From assembly GCA_964468655.1 (NCBI GenBank), contig CAYXUG010000028.1:1-27163 (forward strand): DNA of 27,163 nucleotides. Reading direction: 5' to 3'. Below the pieces are notes generated by a model, which saw only the letters and a program-made list of their open reading frames with translations, was not told where the DNA came from and made no database searches. Source of the stretch: CAYXUG01 sp964468655. Lineage in GTDB: Bacteria > Fidelibacterota > Marinisomatia > Marinisomatales > CAYXUG01. This document shows positions 9,017-17,650 of this stretch, in pieces (the first letter of the stretch is position 1; every line of letters starts with the position of its first letter). The position numbers and the translations under genes are program-made.

Positions 9017-9470
9017 TCAAAATATTTCTACTATCTATTTGGGGACAGACCATGCGGGGTTTGAATTGAAGGAATTTGTTAAAAATTTTCTGGAAGAGGA
9101 AGATTATAATATTGTTGATAAAGGTGCATTCTGGTATGATTCTGAAGATGATTATCCCGATTTCATTTTTCCTGCGGCAGAAGCGGTTGCGGCAGATAAA
9201 TCCAGCAGAGGAATCATTATTGGCGGTTCAGGTCAGGGGGAAGCCATGGCAGCAAACAGAGTCCCCGGTGTGAGAGCCGTGGTATTTTATGGGGTTCATG
9301 ACAACATTGTTAAACTATCCAGAGAACACAACAATTCAAATGTTTTATCCATAGGTGCAAGATTTGTGGAAGAAGAGGAAGTAAAAAAGCTTTTACATTT
9401 GTGGCTTAATACGGAATTTGAAGGAGGGAGACACGAACGTAGAATTAAAAAATTGGACAGTTTCGGATAA
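9009..9470 (+). CDS. rpiB: Ribose-5-phosphate isomerase B
   Basis: Interconverts ribose 5-phosphate and ribulose 5-phosphate. This RpiB/LacAB-family protein has 153 residues, with TDHAGFELK near the N-terminus (Asp14-His15) and IIGGSGQGEAMAANR at 71-84. The position that is the catalytic cysteine in E. coli RpiB is Gly72 here, while Glu78 is present. That matches the mycobacterial-type enzymes, where a glutamate replaces the cysteine as base, so activity is expected. The start is set by GGAGG at 8999-9003, 5 bases before the ATG and inside rpe. Confidence 0.93.
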   Translation: MSNQNISTIYLGTDHAGFELKEFVKNFLEEEDYNIVDKGAFWYDSEDDYPDFIFPAAEAVAADKSSRGIIIGGSGQGEAMAANRVPGVRAVVFYGVHDNIVKLSREHNNSNVLSIGARFVEEEEVKKLLHLWLNTEFEGGRHERRIKKLDSFG

Positions 9471-9543
9471 ACAAACATGTTTTTAACCGTTGATCTTGGT
9501 TAATCCTTATAACTTTCCCCTCAATTAATCATATAGGTTTGAA

Positions 9544-10938
9544 TTGACAGCGAATCTCATATTCTGGATCACTCGAAAAAAGTGGTTCATCTTTTCTTTT
9601 GGTCTGAGTATTTTCCTTTTTTATTTGCCGTCTCCCGATGGATTATCTCCTTACGGGCACCGTACCTTAATCATTGTTATCACTGCACTCATTTTAATAA
9701 TCAGTGAATCTATTCCACTACCGGCTGTTGCAATCCTGATTTTAATCATGGAAGTCATTCTTGGTGTGGACACACCTAACGGAGTGGCATCATCTTTCAT
9801 GAGTGATGCGGTGTTTTTCATCATGGGATCGCTGATGCTTGCAGTATCCATTGTACATCAGGGTTTGGATAAAAGACTGGCGATTTGGATAATAAACATT
9901 ACAGGAAATAAGACCTGGAGAATTGTACTTGGATTTGTAGCATTTTCAGCAATTCTGTCATCATTTATTGGAGAACATACGGTAGCAGCCATGATGCTTC
10001 CTGTTGCTCTGTCTCTGATTCGTAATGCAGGACTGGACACAACAAAGGCGACCCGTTTATCCACTCTGCTGCTGTTTTCAATTGCTTACGGCTGTGCCAT
10101 GGGATCCATCGGTACTCCTTCAGGTGGCGGACGAAATGTCATTATGATAGGATACATGTCGGAATTTGGGCTTGGGAATATATCTTATCTGGAATGGATG
10201 AAATTTGCTTATCCTATGTTGTTAGTCGAAATACCATTAGCAATGATAATTCTTTGGTTCACATTTACTCCAGACCAGAAAATAATGGATTCTGCTGTAC
10301 GAAAACTTAAGGTAGAAGTTGCAAAAACAGGCGACTTAGATGGAAAACAAATCATGGCTATTGTTGTATTTAGTCTTGTCTTTTTGGGATGGGTTTTTCT
10401 GAGTCCTGTCATCGGTCTCGGAATTGTCGCACTGACCGGTGTATTCCTTTATCTTTCTTTTGGTTTAATTGAGTGGAAAGAAATTAACCGCAATACCAAC
10501 TGGGGTGTAATACTCCTGTTTGGTGCTGCCATTTCATTGGGTATTCAAATGAAGGAAACCGGAGCTGCTTTTTGGGTCGCTGAGCAGGCGCTCGATTCAT
10601 TGCAGGTTGTATTTCAAAATGCCGGAGTAGTGCGGTGGTTTGTTTCGGTTTTTCTCACGGGGATTTTAACAAACCTATTGAGTAATGCAGCCACTGTTGC
10701 CGTGCTGGGCCCCATTGTTCTTGACATGGGTGGGAATCCGGTAATTATGGGAATTGCTACCTCCATTGCCTCCGCATTCGCTTATTTAACAATAGTAGCT
10801 TCACCAACCTGCATGATAATACATTCCACCGGCATAATCACTTCCCGCGACTATCTCAAGGCAGGATGGAAAATGTTTATTATGTCCATGATTGTGCTGC
10901 TTTTTTTCTCAACCTTTATCTGGCCTTTGTTGATTTGA
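9544..10938 (+). CDS. DASS-family sodium/anion (dicarboxylate-type) symporter
   Basis: 464-residue inner-membrane protein with roughly a dozen hydrophobic helices. The first repeat has GEHTVAAMMLPVAL and GTPSGGGRN; the second has LSNAATVAVLGPIV. These are the paired hairpin signatures of the divalent anion:Na+ symporter (SLC13) family. Unlike the permease at 6533 it has no TrkA-C domains, so the two are distinct subfamilies. The start is TTG at 9544: an in-frame stop at 9526-9528 closes the frame upstream, and the next ATG would delete the first helices. The 73-base gap from rpiB holds no clear terminator. The substrate (di- or tricarboxylate, sulfate, phosphate) is not predictable. Confidence 0.85.
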   Translation: MTANLIFWITRKKWFIFSFGLSIFLFYLPSPDGLSPYGHRTLIIVITALILIISESIPLPAVAILILIMEVILGVDTPNGVASSFMSDAVFFIMGSLMLAVSIVHQGLDKRLAIWIINITGNKTWRIVLGFVAFSAILSSFIGEHTVAAMMLPVALSLIRNAGLDTTKATRLSTLLLFSIAYGCAMGSIGTPSGGGRNVIMIGYMSEFGLGNISYLEWMKFAYPMLLVEIPLAMIILWFTFTPDQKIMDSAVRKLKVEVAKTGDLDGKQIMAIVVFSLVFLGWVFLSPVIGLGIVALTGVFLYLSFGLIEWKEINRNTNWGVILLFGAAISLGIQMKETGAAFWVAEQALDSLQVVFQNAGVVRWFVSVFLTGILTNLLSNAATVAVLGPIVLDMGGNPVIMGIATSIASAFAYLTIVASPTCMIIHSTGIITSRDYLKAGWKMFIMSMIVLLFFSTFIWPLLI

Positions 10939-10948
10939 AAGTATTGAC

Positions 10949-11857
10949 TTGAAAAGAAAAATGGATGTTAATTCAGGCATGAAGTTTTTATTAGCCATTG
11001 GCAGTAAAGAGTATTCCGGCCCAACTCTTAACATCGGGATTCGGATTGCAAAAGCATTTAATGCACAACTGTGTATTGTGTATGTAGGCGATAAACCGAA
11101 GGAGTTGTATGAAGGAAGGGTTAACCTTGCCTTGGATTCAATGGCGAAGTGGCAGTTATATCACCCGGGAATTGATGTGCTTGAATGGGCATTTCATTAT
11201 TTAGTGAAGTCCGGGTACCTCGAATCATCTGAAAAAAATGGATTTAATCCTGAGAATATTGTTCAGGAAGGAGACCGTTTCAGGATGGTTCTTCATGGGA
11301 GTTACGGGGAGAAAGTTGATCTGGTGTTAAGGGAAGGTGAAATCATCAATGAATTAAAAAATGAATGTGATACCGATGAATATAACTTAACTATCATTGG
11401 AGGTAGTAAAAAAAGGAGGATGGCCCATGATCTTCTTCAGTATTTGCCATCCTCAATTCTTGTGGTTAAAAATATGGATCCGAAGAAAAAATATAAATTA
11501 TTATTGTGTGTTGATGATTCGGGGAATACACGATCTGCTGTACGCTTCGGTGCCGCAATTGCAAAGAACCAGGGTATGTTTGTTGATATTCTTACTGTTT
11601 CAAAAACCAAAAAATTCGGACAAGGATACAAAAGAGCAGCAAATTCAGCCGGAAGATATTTAAAAACTCAGAAAATTGAATTTGATCAGCATTTTGTGAC
11701 TGGAGATCCAGTCAATTCCTTCATCGATTATGCAGGTGATGATCATATTCTCGTCATGGGAGCTTCCATGCAGGCACCGCTGAAAACATTTTTTATGGGG
11801 AGTAAACCGATCAAAACTTTAAGAAAAATAAATCTACCTGTATTGGTAGTTAGATAA
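10949..11857 (+). CDS. Tandem universal stress protein (UspA-like)
   Basis: About 300 residues with two UspA-type alpha/beta units, about 11-175 and 182-302. Each begins with a hydrophobic beta strand (KFLLAIGS, KLLLCVDDS) and ends with the usual PVLVV-type strand (SSILVVKN, LPVLVVR). The second unit has GASM, then a MGS segment before the end, a partial version of the ATP-binding G-x2-G-x9-G-S motif, so nucleotide binding is uncertain. It starts 10 bases after the permease gene, suggesting co-transcription and a link to the transporter or its stress response. The TTG at 10949 is the longest start; ATG 10961 or ATG 10979 are equally plausible and remove only 4 or 10 residues. Confidence 0.82.
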   Translation: MKRKMDVNSGMKFLLAIGSKEYSGPTLNIGIRIAKAFNAQLCIVYVGDKPKELYEGRVNLALDSMAKWQLYHPGIDVLEWAFHYLVKSGYLESSEKNGFNPENIVQEGDRFRMVLHGSYGEKVDLVLREGEIINELKNECDTDEYNLTIIGGSKKRRMAHDLLQYLPSSILVVKNMDPKKKYKLLLCVDDSGNTRSAVRFGAAIAKNQGMFVDILTVSKTKKFGQGYKRAANSAGRYLKTQKIEFDQHFVTGDPVNSFIDYAGDDHILVMGASMQAPLKTFFMGSKPIKTLRKINLPVLVVR

Positions 11858-11861
11858 AGTT

Positions 11862-12656
11862 ATGGGAAACTGGAAAAACCGGTATGGTCAATGGGTAGTG
11901 GTCACGGGAGCTTCTTCCGGACTGGGCGCCGATTTCGCACGGCAGCTTGCTCAAAAGGGGATGGATATCGTACTGGTTGCCAGAAGAAAAGATCGGCTGA
12001 ATGAGGTGGCAGATGAAATAATGAATGACTACAATGTGCAGACAAAAGTCATCCCGGTAGATTTGACTTTGGAAAATGCAGTAGACGAGGTTGCTGATTC
12101 TGTGAGTGATCTGGAAGTAGGTATGCTTGTGAACAATGCAGGATTTGGTCTCGTTGGATATTTTGGTGCTCAAGATGAAAAACGCCAAGCGAATATGGTA
12201 AAACTCAATTGTTTAGCTCCGGTTGAACTGGCACACAAACTAATACCTCAGATGGTGGAGAGAGGTAAAGGAGGAATAATTTTTGTTGCATCCACAGCCG
12301 CCTTTCAGGCGACGCCTTTTTTCAGTGTGTACGGTGCCACAAAAGGATTCAATCTTCTGCTTGGTGAAGCACTGTGGTGCGAATACAGAAAAAAAGGAAT
12401 TGATGTTTTGGCGTTGTGCCCGGGGTATACAGAAACTGAATTTCAGGAAGTTGCCAGTATTTCCGGGGGTTCCGGCATGAGTATTGCAAAGTCGCCAGCT
12501 GTGGTCAGAACTGCGCTTAAAAATCTGGGGCGAGTACCATCGGTTGTCCATGGAAAACAAAATTGGACAATGTCATTTATTCAACGGTTCGTACCGAGGA
12601 AAAGTGTCATTAAACTTTCCGGCGCTGTCATGAAGAATATGGGAAGGGAAAAGTAA
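11862..12656 (+). CDS. Short-chain dehydrogenase/reductase (SDR)
   Basis: 264-residue classical SDR. The cofactor loop TGASSGLG is at 15-22, and ARRKDR after the second strand suggests NADP(H). NNAGFG starts at about 90, and the catalytic Ser144, Tyr157 and Lys161 are in place (YGATK). PGYTETEF follows the active site as in the family. There is no signal peptide or membrane segment. It belongs to the DltE/YqjQ-like group often named 'SDR family NAD(P)-dependent oxidoreductase'; the substrate is unknown. It starts 4 bases after the Usp gene and 7 bases before the DUF2231 gene, so it sits inside a likely transcript. Confidence 0.9.
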   Translation: MGNWKNRYGQWVVVTGASSGLGADFARQLAQKGMDIVLVARRKDRLNEVADEIMNDYNVQTKVIPVDLTLENAVDEVADSVSDLEVGMLVNNAGFGLVGYFGAQDEKRQANMVKLNCLAPVELAHKLIPQMVERGKGGIIFVASTAAFQATPFFSVYGATKGFNLLLGEALWCEYRKKGIDVLALCPGYTETEFQEVASISGGSGMSIAKSPAVVRTALKNLGRVPSVVHGKQNWTMSFIQRFVPRKSVIKLSGAVMKNMGREK

Positions 12657-12663
12657 CCGTATT

Positions 12664-13083
12664 ATGTTTATCTATGAATTAGAAGAACTGCATCCACTGT
12701 TGATTCATTTCCCCATTACCCTGCTTTCTGTTAGCGTATTGTGTGATTATCTTGGGACCTTTTTTAAAAATGAATCTTTGTTAAATGCCGGCTGGTGGTG
12801 TCTGGTATTTGGTATTCTCTCTTCTGTTTTTACCATCATTACAGGATTTTTTGCCGATACTGTTCACGGTCATATGAGTGATCCTTTCCCCCTCTTTGAA
12901 ACGCATGGGTCCCTGCAAATTTTTTCTTCACTTATTTTTGCAGGTCTATTAATCTGGCGGTTAAAAAACAAATCAGAGCTCCCTGAAAAGCCCATGTTAT
13001 ATTTATTTCTCGGTATAGCCGGTATTGGAGTGATGACCATGTTCTACGGTGGATTTTTAGGCGCTGAACTTGCCGGAAGATGA
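12664..13083 (+). CDS. DUF2231-type small membrane protein
   Basis: 139 residues with four predicted membrane helices. The opening LHPLLIHFPITLL is the hallmark of the DUF2231 family, with two histidines at the start of helix 1. A further His (about residue 79) and HG (about 80s) lie near the second helix pair, so haem or metal binding is conceivable, but the family function is not established. The stop overlaps the thiI start by 4 bases (ATGA), implying translational coupling. No clear SD is seen. Confidence 0.82.
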   Translation: MFIYELEELHPLLIHFPITLLSVSVLCDYLGTFFKNESLLNAGWWCLVFGILSSVFTIITGFFADTVHGHMSDPFPLFETHGSLQIFSSLIFAGLLIWRLKNKSELPEKPMLYLFLGIAGIGVMTMFYGGFLGAELAGR

Positions 13084-14288
13084 TTCCTGAGTATATTCTG
13101 TGCCATTATGCGGAAATCGGCACAAAAGGAAAAAATCGGATATTTTTCGAGAATAAGCTTCGATCCAACCTAAAAGAATCGTTAAAAATTACCTTCCCTG
13201 GATCCTATTCTTCTATTAGAAGACTACATGACAGGATCCTCATTACCCTTTCAGATAAAGGAAAAAATTCCCATCAAGAAATCACAGGTGTTATCAAAAA
13301 TGTCCCGGGCATTGCCTATTGCCTTCCATCAATTCGCACAAAACCGCACATTGATAAAATAAACGAACTAGCACTTGCATGGCTGAAGGAATTATCATTT
13401 GAAACTTTCAGGATTACCGCCCGGAAATCTGATCGTCAATTTCCCATGTCATCTCAAAAAATCAATGAAACAGTAGGTGCATTCATTGTGGATAATTTGT
13501 CCAAAAAAGTGAAACTGAAAAATCCTGATGTTAACTGTATAATAGATTTGGTGAGAGGGTCTGCATATTTGTCCGTTGAAAGAATCGAGGGTTTAAGAGG
13601 GCTGCCGGTGGGCAGCAGTGGAAAAGGACTCTCCATGATTTCAGGCGGAATTGATTCGCCCGTGGCTTCCTATTTTGCCATGAAGAGAGGTGTAAAATTA
13701 GATTATATTCATTTTCACTCAGTTCCTTACACCAGCCGTGAATCCATTGAAAAGGTCCGGGAAAATATTCAAATTCTGAACAAGTACCAGATTCGCTCAA
13801 GATTGTGGATTGTACCCTTCGCTTCAATCCAAAAAGAAATAATGGCCAATTCAAATGAGCGTTTGAGGGTGGTACTGTACAGGAGATTTATGTTCAGAAT
13901 TGCTGAAACCATTGCAAAAAAGGTTCGGGCAAAAGCTATCATCACCGGCGAATCCATCGGACAGGTTGCATCCCAAACTTTGGAGAACATGGGCGTCATA
14001 GAAAATGGATTGGAAATGCCTGTCCTCCGACCTCTTGTGGGATTTGATAAACAAAACATTGTGGATACTGCAAAACAAATTGGAACCTACGAAATTTCCA
14101 TCCGCCCCGACGAAGATTGCTGCTCGTTGTTTGTCCCGAAACACCCGGCGACGAAAGCAAAATTGGGCGATGTATTAGAGAATGAATCTCATTTAGATTT
14201 TGATGTGTTAGTCAAAGAAGCTATTGATAGGTGCGAACAAGAGTATGTTGAAGAAGAATATTATAACTTCTTGATATTACATCAGTAG
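13080..14288 (+). CDS. thiI: tRNA 4-thiouridine synthase ThiI
   Basis: Adenylates and thiolates U8 of tRNA; in many bacteria it also supplies sulfur for the thiazole of thiamine. The 402-residue protein has an N-terminal ferredoxin-like part opening with YAEIGTKGKNR, a THUMP region to about 165, and an ATP pyrophosphatase domain with the PP-loop SGGIDSP (188-194). ITGESIGQVASQT and EDCCSLFVPKHP (Cys347-Cys348) follow. There is no C-terminal rhodanese domain, so it is the short form known from Bacillus-type bacteria, which take sulfur straight from a cysteine desulfurase. It is coupled to the DUF2231 gene and ends 41 bases before the secreted-protein genes. Confidence 0.95.
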   Translation: MIPEYILCHYAEIGTKGKNRIFFENKLRSNLKESLKITFPGSYSSIRRLHDRILITLSDKGKNSHQEITGVIKNVPGIAYCLPSIRTKPHIDKINELALAWLKELSFETFRITARKSDRQFPMSSQKINETVGAFIVDNLSKKVKLKNPDVNCIIDLVRGSAYLSVERIEGLRGLPVGSSGKGLSMISGGIDSPVASYFAMKRGVKLDYIHFHSVPYTSRESIEKVRENIQILNKYQIRSRLWIVPFASIQKEIMANSNERLRVVLYRRFMFRIAETIAKKVRAKAIITGESIGQVASQTLENMGVIENGLEMPVLRPLVGFDKQNIVDTAKQIGTYEISIRPDEDCCSLFVPKHPATKAKLGDVLENESHLDFDVLVKEAIDRCEQEYVEEEYYNFLILHQ

Positions 14289-14314
14289 TGTTTTAACTTT
14301 CGTTTAATTGAAAA

Positions 14315-14323
14315 AAAGGAGGT
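14315..14323 (+). promoter_or_regulatory. Strong ribosome binding site of the T9SS beta-helix gene
   Basis: AAAGGAGGT ends 6 bases before the ATG at 14330. It is one of few near-perfect SD sites in this window, which suggests high translation of the secreted protein. Confidence 0.75.
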
Positions 14324-14329
14324 TATTTA

Positions 14330-16294
14330 ATGAAGATATGGACGTATTCTATGGTTTTTCTATTCATTCTAACATTCCCGATTTCAGCTACCGAATATAA
14401 AGTACCTTTTGATTTTCGAACTATTCAAGATGCTGTGGATGGTATTGAAGATGAGGATGTCATTATTGTAAGTGATGGGATTTATTATGAAAACATTGTA
14501 ATTGATAGATCCCTATCTTTTGTATTAAAAAGCCAAAATGGACCCGACAATTGTATAATTGATGGAAGGTTAAATGGTTTTAGTGTTCTACTATTTGATT
14601 TTATCAATACTAATGATTCGATTATTATAGAAGGTTTTACAATAAAAAATGGACATTCAAATAGTTACGGTGGGGGAATTAACTTTAATCATTCAGATGT
14701 ATATACTGAATTAAATAATATGAGAATAATTAATAATGAAGCAGAATTATTTGGTGGTGGCTTAAGTCTTATTCGATCTAAAAATAAATATTTTAATAAC
14801 TGTGTTATTATGGATAATAATTCCACATTAGGAGGAGGAGGGATTTATTGTAAAGATATTGTTACAGCATTTTTTACACGAACTTCTATCAATAATAACA
14901 ACACTTCTGGAATGGGGAGTGCTTTGTTAACTACTGGCACAGGTCAAATTGGAGTACAGGTGTTGTTAGAACATGTCACAATATCGCAAAATTATTCATC
15001 CAATAACAGTTCAATAAGATGTCTTAGGCAGACTATAATAAATATCCAAAATTCAATAATTTGGGGAGATACACAACCTGAAATTGACATTTTTTCTGAA
15101 GGTATACCAAATCTATTATCTATTTCTTACAGCGATTTACAAGGGAGTGAACCCGGTATTGTGAAGGGTGATAACGATATTGTTAACTGGGGCTCAGGGA
15201 ATTTAAATGTTGATCCACTGTTTGTTGATCCAGAAAACCAGGATTATCATTTGTCTGATGAATCAGAATGTATTGACGCAGGTGATCCTTACTCAGAACT
15301 TGACCCTGATGGAACAATCACAGATATGGGTGCACTTTTTCATTATCAATGGTTAATGGGTGATGTTAATTACGATGGTTTCGTTTCAGTTGAGGATATT
15401 ATTCTCTTAATTGGATTTATTCTTGAGATAAATGAACCAACCTATTATGAGTTTTTAGCTTCAGACGTAAATAGTGATGGTGTGTTAAATATTTTAGATG
15501 TTGTATTTCTGATTGAAATAATTTTAGGTACATCATTTAATGATATTTCCTCTGAAAATGATATCCTCATATCAAAAGAATTGGTGATACAAACAGAAAA
15601 CAACTATGGAGAAGAAACTTCAGAACTCATTTTAACTATGCTCAATGAGGCATTCGTAAGGGCATTGAAGCTAAAGGTCAACCTGCCTGTGGGTTATAAA
15701 GTGAATACTGTATCAAAAAGTGACAGAACAGAACCCCTTGATTTAACGGTAAATATTCCTGAAGACAGTACCTTTCTTTCATTTGTGCTTGTGGGTACTC
15801 AAGGTCAGTTTGTGAGTCCCGGTTCAGGAGAAATAGTAAAAGTAGTCATGAAACCAAGCGGTTCTCTGGGTAGAGGTTCCGGCGATTCAGATGAGGGTGA
15901 ATTTATTTCAGTGGAGTTGGCTAATTCTGCTGATTCACTTCTGGATTACACCATTGTTGATGAAGACGGGATGGCAAGAGCAATTTCAGAGATAGAAAAT
16001 GAGTTTATGCCTGAAACAGTGACACTGGTTCAGAATTATCCCAATCCATTTAATCCAGTGACCACTATTCACTTTACCAACAAAACAACTTCTCATGTAA
16101 CATTAAAGGTTTATACGGTAACAGGTCAACTGGTGGAAACATTGATAGATAAATGGATGGATACAGGGCAATATGCTGTAAACTGGAATACCCACTCAGA
16201 CCAAAATAATAAACAACTTTCATCGGGTATTTACTTTTACCAACTTGTTACGTCTGAATATCAATTAACCAGGAAAATGGTATTACTGAAATGA
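14330..16294 (+). CDS. Secreted beta-helix/dockerin-like protein with T9SS sorting domain
   Basis: 654 residues. A signal peptide covers about 1-20. Residues 21-330 form Gly/Asn-rich repeats typical of right-handed parallel beta-helices (GGGINF, GGGLSL, GGGGIY at strand turns). At about 342-405 there are two dockerin-like calcium loops, GDVNYDGFVSVEDI and SDVNSDGVLNILDV, each followed by a hydrophobic helix. Residues 410-545 look like a beta-sandwich with a cohesin-like pattern. From about 568, YPNPFNP opens a T9SS type A sorting domain that ends in KMVLLK. The protein should be exported by Sec, moved across the outer membrane by T9SS, and attached at the surface. Ligand or substrate is unknown; no catalytic residues are evident. 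The first half is markedly more AT-rich than the second. The next gene, of similar build, begins 4 bases later. Confidence 0.88.
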   Translation: MKIWTYSMVFLFILTFPISATEYKVPFDFRTIQDAVDGIEDEDVIIVSDGIYYENIVIDRSLSFVLKSQNGPDNCIIDGRLNGFSVLLFDFINTNDSIIIEGFTIKNGHSNSYGGGINFNHSDVYTELNNMRIINNEAELFGGGLSLIRSKNKYFNNCVIMDNNSTLGGGGIYCKDIVTAFFTRTSINNNNTSGMGSALLTTGTGQIGVQVLLEHVTISQNYSSNNSSIRCLRQTIINIQNSIIWGDTQPEIDIFSEGIPNLLSISYSDLQGSEPGIVKGDNDIVNWGSGNLNVDPLFVDPENQDYHLSDESECIDAGDPYSELDPDGTITDMGALFHYQWLMGDVNYDGFVSVEDIILLIGFILEINEPTYYEFLASDVNSDGVLNILDVVFLIEIILGTSFNDISSENDILISKELVIQTENNYGEETSELILTMLNEAFVRALKLKVNLPVGYKVNTVSKSDRTEPLDLTVNIPEDSTFLSFVLVGTQGQFVSPGSGEIVKVVMKPSGSLGRGSGDSDEGEFISVELANSADSLLDYTIVDEDGMARAISEIENEFMPETVTLVQNYPNPFNPVTTIHFTNKTTSHVTLKVYTVTGQLVETLIDKWMDTGQYAVNWNTHSDQNNKQLSSGIYFYQLVTSEYQLTRKMVLLK

Positions 16295-16298
16295 ACTT

Positions 16299-17543
16299 AT
16301 GAAATGGAATTTACTCTGCCTTATTTTTTGTTTGTTTTCAACCTTATGGTGTGATACCACTTATGTTGAGGGTGATACTGAATTATGGGGAATCATGGAA
16401 GCAGAAAACAGTCCTTATGTTATCAGCGGACAGATTACAGTTCCGAAAGATGAAACACTGACCATTGAACCTGGTTGTGAATTAAGATTTACAGGATTTT
16501 ATAAAATTAAAGTGGATACCAACGCAACACTCAAAGCGGTTGGAACTGTAGAAGATTCCATCATATTCACCCGTCATTATTCTGCGGAAGAAAGCAGGTG
16601 GCACGGTATAAGATTCAGATTTTCAAATGCAAACAGTATCTTAAGTTATTGCAGAATTGAATATGCAACAGGTTCATTACCGGGTAGTGATAACACAGGT
16701 GGAGGGATATTGATTTGGGTGAGTGATATAACGGTTGAGCACTGTACAATCCGCTATAATACCTTGGCTCATGCAGGGGCTCAAGGATGTGGAATTTATG
16801 TGTTTGAATCAAGTCCCAAAATAAATTATAACCATATTCATCACAACGTCTATCCTTTTAATAGTGGTGTAAGTCGTGGTGGTGGCCTGTATTTAACAAC
16901 TTCTCTATTAGCAGAATTTAAATACAATCTAATCCATCATAATTCAGTTAATAAAACGGGAGGTGGAATCGCTATGGCTTGGAATTCCAGTCCTGTCCTT
17001 GATCATAATACCATCATTGAAAATTACGCTGGTTATAGGGGGGGAGGTATAAGTGTTGTATTTGGTGCAAACCCATTCATCACAAATTCTATTATCATCA
17101 ACAACCACTGTCACGATTCTGCTTACGCAGATGTTTCCACCAATACTCCTTTAGCAGCTAATTATTCAATTATAGGAGGTTATTCCGAGAGTACAGTGTG
17201 GGATGAGGATCCCTTGTTTGTTGATCCTGACATGGGGAATTTCCAACTTCAATACTGGAGTCCTGCAATTGATAAAGGTGACCCCGATTATGAGTATGAT
17301 CCTGATAACTCTGTCACAGACATCGGAGCTACATGGTACAATCATGGCATTCCATTGGGAACGCTGGGGGACATCAATAGTGACAGTTTTATTGATATAT
17401 TTGATATTGTTATCATCATAGATGCATTTTTAGGGGATATTTTCCAGAATGGCCAGGAATTCTGGCGGTCCGATATAAACGGTGATTTGGCTCTTGACAT
17501 CAGTGATATTCTGCTGTTGATTGATATGATTTTGGGTATCTGA
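16299..17543 (+). CDS. Secreted beta-helix protein ending in a dockerin-like pair
   Basis: 414 residues with an N-terminal signal peptide (about 1-18, ending LWC-DTT). Beta-helix rungs fill about 60-330; NTGGGI, RGGGLY, TGGGIA and RGGGIS mark successive turns. The C-terminus (about 350-414) carries two calcium loops, GDINSDSFIDIFDI and SDINGDLALDISDI, and stops right after the second helix. There is no T9SS sorting tail, in contrast to the upstream partner. It is probably co-transcribed with 14330-16294 and may be held at the surface through it. The Cys at the cleavage region has Trp at -1, a poor lipobox, so lipoprotein status is doubtful. Function is unknown; polysaccharide binding is only a family-level guess. 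Confidence 0.85.
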   Translation: MKWNLLCLIFCLFSTLWCDTTYVEGDTELWGIMEAENSPYVISGQITVPKDETLTIEPGCELRFTGFYKIKVDTNATLKAVGTVEDSIIFTRHYSAEESRWHGIRFRFSNANSILSYCRIEYATGSLPGSDNTGGGILIWVSDITVEHCTIRYNTLAHAGAQGCGIYVFESSPKINYNHIHHNVYPFNSGVSRGGGLYLTTSLLAEFKYNLIHHNSVNKTGGGIAMAWNSSPVLDHNTIIENYAGYRGGGISVVFGANPFITNSIIINNHCHDSAYADVSTNTPLAANYSIIGGYSESTVWDEDPLFVDPDMGNFQLQYWSPAIDKGDPDYEYDPDNSVTDIGATWYNHGIPLGTLGDINSDSFIDIFDIVIIIDAFLGDIFQNGQEFWRSDINGDLALDISDILLLIDMILGI

Positions 17544-17572
17544 TTAAATAAGTACCCTATACCTAATTTGAT

Positions 17573-17594
17573 CATTCCATCTTGCCTTGGAATG
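17573..17594 (+). terminator. Possible weak terminator after the dockerin gene
   Basis: CATTCCA (17573-17579) and TGGAATG (17588-17594) form a 7-bp stem with an 8-base loop, 30 bases after the stop codon. Only a broken T-rich stretch follows (TCTTAAATTCTGTCTT), so termination would be weak or partial. Confidence 0.4.
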
Positions 17595-17650
17595 TCTTAA
17601 ATTCTGTCTTCACATGATGGTAATTCAACGATTATTCATGAGGCACAAAC

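Noticed and set aside
9483..9503. TTAACC/GGTTAA hairpin after rpiB as a terminator
   Set aside because: Six weak pairs, 9-base loop, no T tract after it.
12240..12560. 106-residue minus-strand frame inside the SDR gene
   Set aside because: Antisense shadow of a gene with all SDR motifs; no independent coding signs.
16299..16355. Lipoprotein signal in the second beta-helix protein
   Set aside because: Trp directly before the Cys does not fit the lipobox; an ordinary signal peptide is more likely.
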